DNA of 9,118 nt, from assembly GCA_946545505.1 (NCBI GenBank), contig CAMNNN010000047.1, forward strand, positions 1-9,118, read 5' to 3'. The notes beneath the pieces were generated by a model. That model ran no database searches, was not told where the DNA came from, and worked only from the letters and a program-made list of their open reading frames with translations. Positions 5,828 through 9,118 of the stretch are shown in pieces. This DNA is from an uncultured Clostridia bacterium. GTDB taxonomy: Bacteria; Bacillota; Clostridia; Saccharofermentanales; Saccharofermentanaceae. Numbering within the stretch: position 1 is the stretch's first letter; each line of letters starts with the position of its first letter. The position numbers and the translations under genes were made by a program.

Positions 5828-7062
5828 TCTTCAACTCCGAAGTCTACAAGTTAAGAAGAGAACAATTGATAAACCGCATCCCGGAAGGATCAGCGGTTTT
5901 TCTTTTCGCGGGGAAGGGCAGAGCGATGAGCCAGGATACGGATTACCGTTTCCTTCCTGACAGAAATTTCTTCTACATGACGGGACTGTCTTACGAGGAA
6001 GGCAAGCTCATTCTCGTGAAGGAAAGTGACGGCGAAGTGAGAGCTGAGCTCTACGCACTGAAGCCGGATGATCTCGTCGAGAGATGGCATGGCAAGAGGA
6101 TGCCGTTTGATACTGTCGCGTCGCTGTCGGGCATCGATGTTAATGACATACACGATGTGCACGACTTTGATGAGTACGTATATAAATACCTGACAGGATA
6201 TAAGCTTCTTGTTGACGGTACGAGTATCGCGGAAGAGAGTCTGAAGTTCATCGCAGATCACGATACGGTTGAAGACATCGGTCCCGTTCTTACTTCGATG
6301 CGCATGGTGAAGAGTAAAGAGGAGACAGACGCGATCGCTGAGGCCGCGGTTATAACCGAAGAGTCGCTCGAGCAGATCAAGCCTCTTGTGCGCGAGGGCG
6401 TAAGTGAACTTGAGATATATACACGACTTGAATACGAGATGGCTAAGAGAGGTTCGTTGATACCCGCGTTTGCCACCATCGTATCGATAGGAACGAATGC
6501 ATTCTATCTTCATCACAGCGAGCCCGAAGACAGTAACGGCGTGACCGCGAAGAAGGGCGATATAATTCAGATCGATGTGGGTGCGAGATGTAACGGTTAC
6601 TGTGCGGATATATCGAGAGTGTATTTCGTCGGCGACTGTGATGATGAAGCTGCGGCAGTAAGAAGGCAGAAGCTTCTTAATCTCATCCGCACACTCCGTA
6701 AGGAAGCATTCGCTTTTATAAAGCCCGGAGAGAGCATCGACACTCTTAATTCGCTGATGCGTAAGATCACGGGCGATACTCTGGTCGAGTGGGGGCTTCT
6801 TGAAGAAGGCTACACCGAAGAAGAGGTGAAGCGATACTACTGGCACAATACCGGTCACCACCTGGGACTTGATGTGCACGACATAAGCGAGAGAGGAAAG
6901 TCTTGGGAAGAAGGCAACTGTCTCGCGATCGAACCCGGCGTCTATATAAAAGAGTGGGGCATAGGTTTCAGAATAGAAGACGATGTTTATGTTACGCGCG
7001 ACGGATGCCGTCTGCTGTCTTCCGGTACCGATTCGGATGAGTCGGTGATCGTCAGGAGCTGA
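5824..7062 (+). CDS. pepP: Xaa-Pro aminopeptidase, M24B / PepP type
   Basis: Cytoplasmic dimetal aminopeptidase that removes an N-terminal residue before proline. The 412-residue product has the aminopeptidase-P N-terminal domain (1-155, with RFLPDRNFFYMTGLSYEEG at 42-60) and a complete pita-bread catalytic domain. Metal ligands by position are D251 and D262 (IDVGARCNGYCAD), H345 (NTGHHLGLDVHD), E370 (IEPGVY) and E385 (FRIEDD). H352 and the H230/H231 pair match the catalytic histidines, so it should be active. Translation starts inside the previous gene's stop (ATGA), and the 3' neighbour begins 3 bases after its stop, placing it mid-operon. Prolidase activity on dipeptides is the main alternative, but the full N-terminal domain and the PepP-like HLGLDVHD favour an aminopeptidase. 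Confidence 0.92.
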   Translation: MIFNSEVYKLRREQLINRIPEGSAVFLFAGKGRAMSQDTDYRFLPDRNFFYMTGLSYEEGKLILVKESDGEVRAELYALKPDDLVERWHGKRMPFDTVASLSGIDVNDIHDVHDFDEYVYKYLTGYKLLVDGTSIAEESLKFIADHDTVEDIGPVLTSMRMVKSKEETDAIAEAAVITEESLEQIKPLVREGVSELEIYTRLEYEMAKRGSLIPAFATIVSIGTNAFYLHHSEPEDSNGVTAKKGDIIQIDVGARCNGYCADISRVYFVGDCDDEAAAVRRQKLLNLIRTLRKEAFAFIKPGESIDTLNSLMRKITGDTLVEWGLLEEGYTEEEVKRYYWHNTGHHLGLDVHDISERGKSWEEGNCLAIEPGVYIKEWGIGFRIEDDVYVTRDGCRLLSSGTDSDESVIVRS

Positions 7063-7065
7063 GAC

Positions 7066-8055
7066 ATGCATATCGTCATGATCATCCTGTTAAGTCTGCT
7101 CGCAGTACTCGTCGTACTGCTTGTTATCTTCATGTACATGTCTGCGGTAAGAAGGCTGTTCCGCGAGATCTTCGGCAGGAAGGAGCCCGTGCCGCGGGTC
7201 GACAGGTCGCCCGTTAAGATCGATCAGAAGACTGTATTCGGCCGCGGCAAGAACTGGTTCTACACCACCAGGGGCGAGTACCTTAACGTGAGGATTGACT
7301 CGTTCGACGGCACGAAATTATCCGGCTACTTCCGCCCTTCGGCAGACCGCAGCACAAGGTTCGCCGTGATACTTCTTCACGCTTATGACGAGCACCCCAC
7401 CGAAACTGCGGCTTATGCGCGCCTTATGATGCGCCAGCTCGAGTGCCATGTGCTGATCGCGCATGAACGCGCGCATCAGATGAGCGGCGGCAAGTACTGC
7501 ACTTACGGCATTTACGAGAGTGTGGATCTTGATAAGTGGATAAGCTTCGTTAAGCGCCAGGTGGGAGAAGATGCACGTATATTTATCGTCGGCAGAGGTA
7601 TCGGCGCGACTGCCGCGCTTCTTGCAGCCCAGCAGGCTGATTTCCCGACTGAAGTCGCAGGCATCATCGCCGACAGTCCGCTTGTGGATCTTAACGATTA
7701 TGTTCTGGCACGTGTTCAGAATAAGTGGGGGATGAACCTTCCCATGGTCGCTAATTCTCTTGATAAGAGATTCACGGATAAGATGAATACCGGATTCGAT
7801 TCAGGCAATGTCATACGCAATGCAGCGCACACCAGGGTTCCGGTCCTGATGTTCTCCGGTGCGGATGACGATATCACGCCGCCTGACGGAATCCGCGCGC
7901 TCTATGATGACCTGCGCTGCCCGAAGAGGATGCTCACGGTAGACCGCGCGTCTCACCTTATGGCTTACGACCGCGCTCCCGCTTCGATAGAGCGTGAAGT
8001 GCGCGCTTTTGTTGAGCGCTGTGTAGTGCGTCTTGTAAGCATCGGGAAAATGTAG
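7066..8055 (+). CDS. Membrane-anchored alpha/beta-hydrolase-fold protein lacking the nucleophile Ser
   Basis: A 329-residue protein with one strongly hydrophobic N-terminal segment (2-25) followed by Arg-rich sequence, typical of a signal anchor, and then an alpha/beta hydrolase domain (about 75-322). Clostridial relatives show HGY near strand 3, a DxRGHGxS-like motif, GxSxG, an Asp and a GH. Here these are LLHAYDEH (103-110), HERAHQMSGG (133-142), GRGIG (176-180), GADDD (265-269) and ASHLMAY (295-301). The nucleophile position is Gly178 (codon GGT, one base from Ser AGT), while the Asp268/269 and His297 positions remain. It may be a non-hydrolytic protein or use other chemistry. AGGAG at 7054-7058 and a 3-base gap to pepP show co-translation. 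The function is unknown. Confidence 0.75.
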   Translation: MHIVMIILLSLLAVLVVLLVIFMYMSAVRRLFREIFGRKEPVPRVDRSPVKIDQKTVFGRGKNWFYTTRGEYLNVRIDSFDGTKLSGYFRPSADRSTRFAVILLHAYDEHPTETAAYARLMMRQLECHVLIAHERAHQMSGGKYCTYGIYESVDLDKWISFVKRQVGEDARIFIVGRGIGATAALLAAQQADFPTEVAGIIADSPLVDLNDYVLARVQNKWGMNLPMVANSLDKRFTDKMNTGFDSGNVIRNAAHTRVPVLMFSGADDDITPPDGIRALYDDLRCPKRMLTVDRASHLMAYDRAPASIEREVRAFVERCVVRLVSIGKM

Positions 8056-8061
8056 TATATT
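8033..8061 (+). promoter_or_regulatory. Promoter of the riboswitch-thiT transcript
   Basis: TTGTAA (8033-8038), a 17-bp spacer and TATATT (8056-8061). The -10 begins immediately after the stop codon of the hydrolase-like gene, so the -35 and spacer lie within coding sequence. Predicted transcription start is near 8068, upstream of the whole aptamer. Confidence 0.65.
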
Positions 8062-8069
8062 GTCCCGCG

Positions 8070-8086
8070 GAAACTCAAAGAGTTTC
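8070..8086 (+). other. Short hairpin ahead of the TPP aptamer
   Basis: GAAACTC (8070-8076) and GAGTTTC (8080-8086) form a perfect 7-bp stem with an AAA loop at the predicted 5' end of the thiT transcript. No T-run follows, so it is a poor terminator. It may protect the 5' end of the mRNA or be a weak end to the upstream operon. Confidence 0.45.
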
Positions 8087-8091
8087 TCTCG

Positions 8092-8186
8092 TAATCACGG
8101 GGAGCCGGTGTAACCGAGCTGAGAGTGGACTTTAAGTCCTGACCCGATGAACCTGTACGGATAATGCCGGCGAAGGGAGTTGATTA
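8092..8186 (+). promoter_or_regulatory. TPP (THI-box) riboswitch
   Basis: All conserved blocks are present in order: GGGGAGCC (8099-8106), CTGAGAG (8119-8125), a short P3 stem (8127-8130 with 8136-8139), GACCC (8141-8145), GAACCTG (8149-8155) and GGATAATGCCGGCGAAGGGA (8159-8178). P1 is TAATCA (8092-8097) with TGATTA (8181-8186). The ribosome site GGGAG is inside the 3' edge of the aptamer, and P1 closes between it and ATG 8189. TPP binding should therefore block translation of thiT directly; no separate terminator is seen. Confidence 0.95.
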
Positions 8187-8188
8187 AT

Positions 8189-8800
8189 ATGACCGGAAAT
8201 TCCAATTCTACAACCATGTCCAACAACCGTGAGACGATACTTACTATCGTCACGGGAGGAATCGCACTTGCACTCGCATTCGTGCTGTCGCAGATCGAGA
8301 TCTTCGAGCTGCCTAACGGAGGCTCTGTAACACCCGCGAGCGTACTGCCTATCGTGATCTTCGCGATGGCTTTCGGACCCGGATGGGGGTTCCTCGTAGC
8401 GCTTATCTTCAGCCTGCTGCAGCTTATCGGAGGCTGGCTCGTAACACCTTTCCAGGTGCTGCTTGACTACACACTCGGCTACACGGCTTACGGCATTATC
8501 GGCTTCGCGGCGCTTCCCAAGGCCAAGAGACTTCTTTACAAGAACCCGCTGGTGAGATTCGTTAACGGCGGTATCGTGAAAGCGATCATCTTCACAATCC
8601 TCGCTTACATCGTGCGCTGGTTCTGCTCGGTTCTGTCCGGTGTCATCTTCTATGCTGAATATGCAGGCGATATGAACCCCTGGATCTACTCCATGGTATA
8701 TAACGGAAGCTTCCTGTCGGTGGACCTCGTTTTCCTGCTGATAGTGATGATTATCTTCTATATCGTTCTGTCTAAAGCCTATAAGAGGCCTATCAAATGA
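8189..8800 (+). CDS. thiT: Thiamine transporter ThiT, ECF S-component
   Basis: Substrate-binding membrane subunit of an energy-coupling-factor transporter for thiamine. The product is 203 residues with about six membrane segments. Family motifs are LPNGGSVTPASVLPI (41-55), VTPFQVLLDYTLGY (85-98), SGVIFYAEYA (150-159) and NPWIYSMVYNGSFL (163-176). The upstream TPP riboswitch independently supports thiamine. ATG 8189 is preferred: GGGAG at 8175-8179 sits 9 bases upstream, whereas TTG 8180 lies within the riboswitch and against the ribosome site. The shared EcfA/EcfA'/EcfT module is not in the window, as expected for a group II ECF system. By hand alignment the usual His in RxxxHxxSG appears as Ser147. 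That position is part of the thiamine pocket in known ThiT, so binding may be modified. Confidence 0.93.
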   Translation: MTGNSNSTTMSNNRETILTIVTGGIALALAFVLSQIEIFELPNGGSVTPASVLPIVIFAMAFGPGWGFLVALIFSLLQLIGGWLVTPFQVLLDYTLGYTAYGIIGFAALPKAKRLLYKNPLVRFVNGGIVKAIIFTILAYIVRWFCSVLSGVIFYAEYAGDMNPWIYSMVYNGSFLSVDLVFLLIVMIIFYIVLSKAYKRPIK

Positions 8801-8822
8801 TTTTGAGTGCTTAAACCCTTTT

Positions 8823-8850
8823 TTGGCGCCTTATTTTATGTTAATATAAG
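8823..8850 (+). promoter_or_regulatory. Probable promoter of guaB
   Basis: TTGGCG (8823-8828), a 16-bp spacer and TATAAG (8845-8850), followed by GGGGG (8864-8868) and ATG 8875. The spacing is acceptable but both boxes are imperfect. The 74-base gap from thiT holds no clear terminator hairpin, so read-through from thiT is possible. Confidence 0.45.
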
Positions 8851-8874
8851 CGGAAAAATTAACGGGGGTAAATT

Positions 8875-9118
8875 ATGGCCACGATATTTGAGCAGGAATC
8901 AAGAACTTTCAGCGAATACTTGCTTGTGCCTAATCTTACTACGGAGAAGAATACTCCGGATCAGGTAGATCTTTCAGCACCTGTATGCAAGTACAGAAAG
9001 GGACAGGAAGAGTCTAAGCTTAAGATCAATATCCCTGTCGTATCTGCAGTAATGCAGGCCGTTTCCGATGACAGAATGGCTATTGCACTCGCCAGATGCG
9101 GCGGTATGCCCTTCATTT
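8875..9118 (+). CDS. guaB: IMP dehydrogenase, N-terminal part (cut by window end)
   Basis: First 81 residues of IMP dehydrogenase, which oxidises IMP to XMP with NAD+ at the branch to [13 protein letters not shown] (11-20) is the family's TFDDVLLVP region, and [27 protein letters not shown] (51-77) is the first barrel strand and helix. MQAV in place of MDTV and the inserted [10 protein letters not shown] stretch (39-48) match a clostridial IMPDH subgroup as I remember it. The start is secure: GGGGG lies 6 bases upstream and the N-terminus is of normal type. The CBS domains, catalytic cysteine loop and stop codon lie beyond the window, so completeness cannot be judged. Confidence 0.9.
   Translation, partial: MATIFEQESRTFSEYLLVPNLTTEKNTPDQVDLSAPVCKYRKGQEESKLKINIPVVSAVMQAVSDDRMAIALARCGGMPFI

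Noticed and set aside
5890..7071. 393-codon minus-strand frame opposite pepP
   Set aside because: The opposite strand encodes a full-length M24B enzyme with all metal ligands. The minus-strand product has no recognisable motif and no ribosome site; long open antisense frames are common opposite such codon use.
8070..8086. Intrinsic terminator for the pepP-hydrolase operon
   Set aside because: The stem is perfect but only 7 bp, A/T-rich, and followed by a mixed sequence instead of a T-run.

Overview
This window looks like chromosomal DNA from a low-to-mid-GC Firmicute of the class Clostridia, probably a gut or rumen Lachnospiraceae/Oscillospirales-type organism. The evidence is strong AGGAGG-type ribosome sites, TTGACA/TATAAT promoters, a TPP riboswitch in front of a ThiT-type thiamine transporter, a clostridial-style IMP dehydrogenase start (MQ in place of the usual MD in the MDTV motif), and a Lys/Ala/Pro repeat protein of a kind common in Clostridia. 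I see no phage, IS element, CRISPR array, tRNA or rRNA. The taxonomic call rests on protein style, not on a search.

Layout. (1) 7-2401, plus strand: a diacylglycerol-kinase-family lipid kinase overlaps the start of a polytopic GT-C-like membrane glycosyltransferase. The overlap lies inside a three-copy 15-bp tandem repeat. (2) 2406-4920, minus strand: a gene resembling a clostridial PD-(D/E)XK-like family, a family 8 glycosyltransferase, and the (PAAKK)n protein with its own promoter and terminator. Between the first two lies a 204-bp spacer with 10-bp phased repeats, mirrored GTACCC/GGGTAC motifs and a 14-bp palindrome. (3) 5083-8055, plus strand: one probable operon with a good promoter, encoding a CysE-like left-handed beta-helix acetyltransferase, a PepP-type Xaa-Pro aminopeptidase (ATGA overlap) and a membrane-anchored alpha/beta-hydrolase-fold protein that lacks the nucleophile serine. 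(4) 8033-8800: a promoter buried in the end of the hydrolase gene, a TPP riboswitch, and thiT. (5) 8823 to the end: promoter and 5' part of guaB (IMP dehydrogenase), cut by the window edge.

How the genes fit together: the lipid kinase, GT-C protein, GT8 enzyme and acetyltransferase all suit cell-envelope lipid or glycan work, but they are on different transcripts and I cannot assign one pathway. PepP and the hydrolase-like protein are co-transcribed. ThiT is controlled by its own product's cofactor form, TPP, and guaB is purine housekeeping.

Most of the window is ordinary. The points most worth a second look are the hydrolase that has lost its serine, the structured spacer at 3209-3377, two minus-strand genes that look leaderless, and the divergent nuclease-like protein. 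I did not find a clear new multi-gene system.
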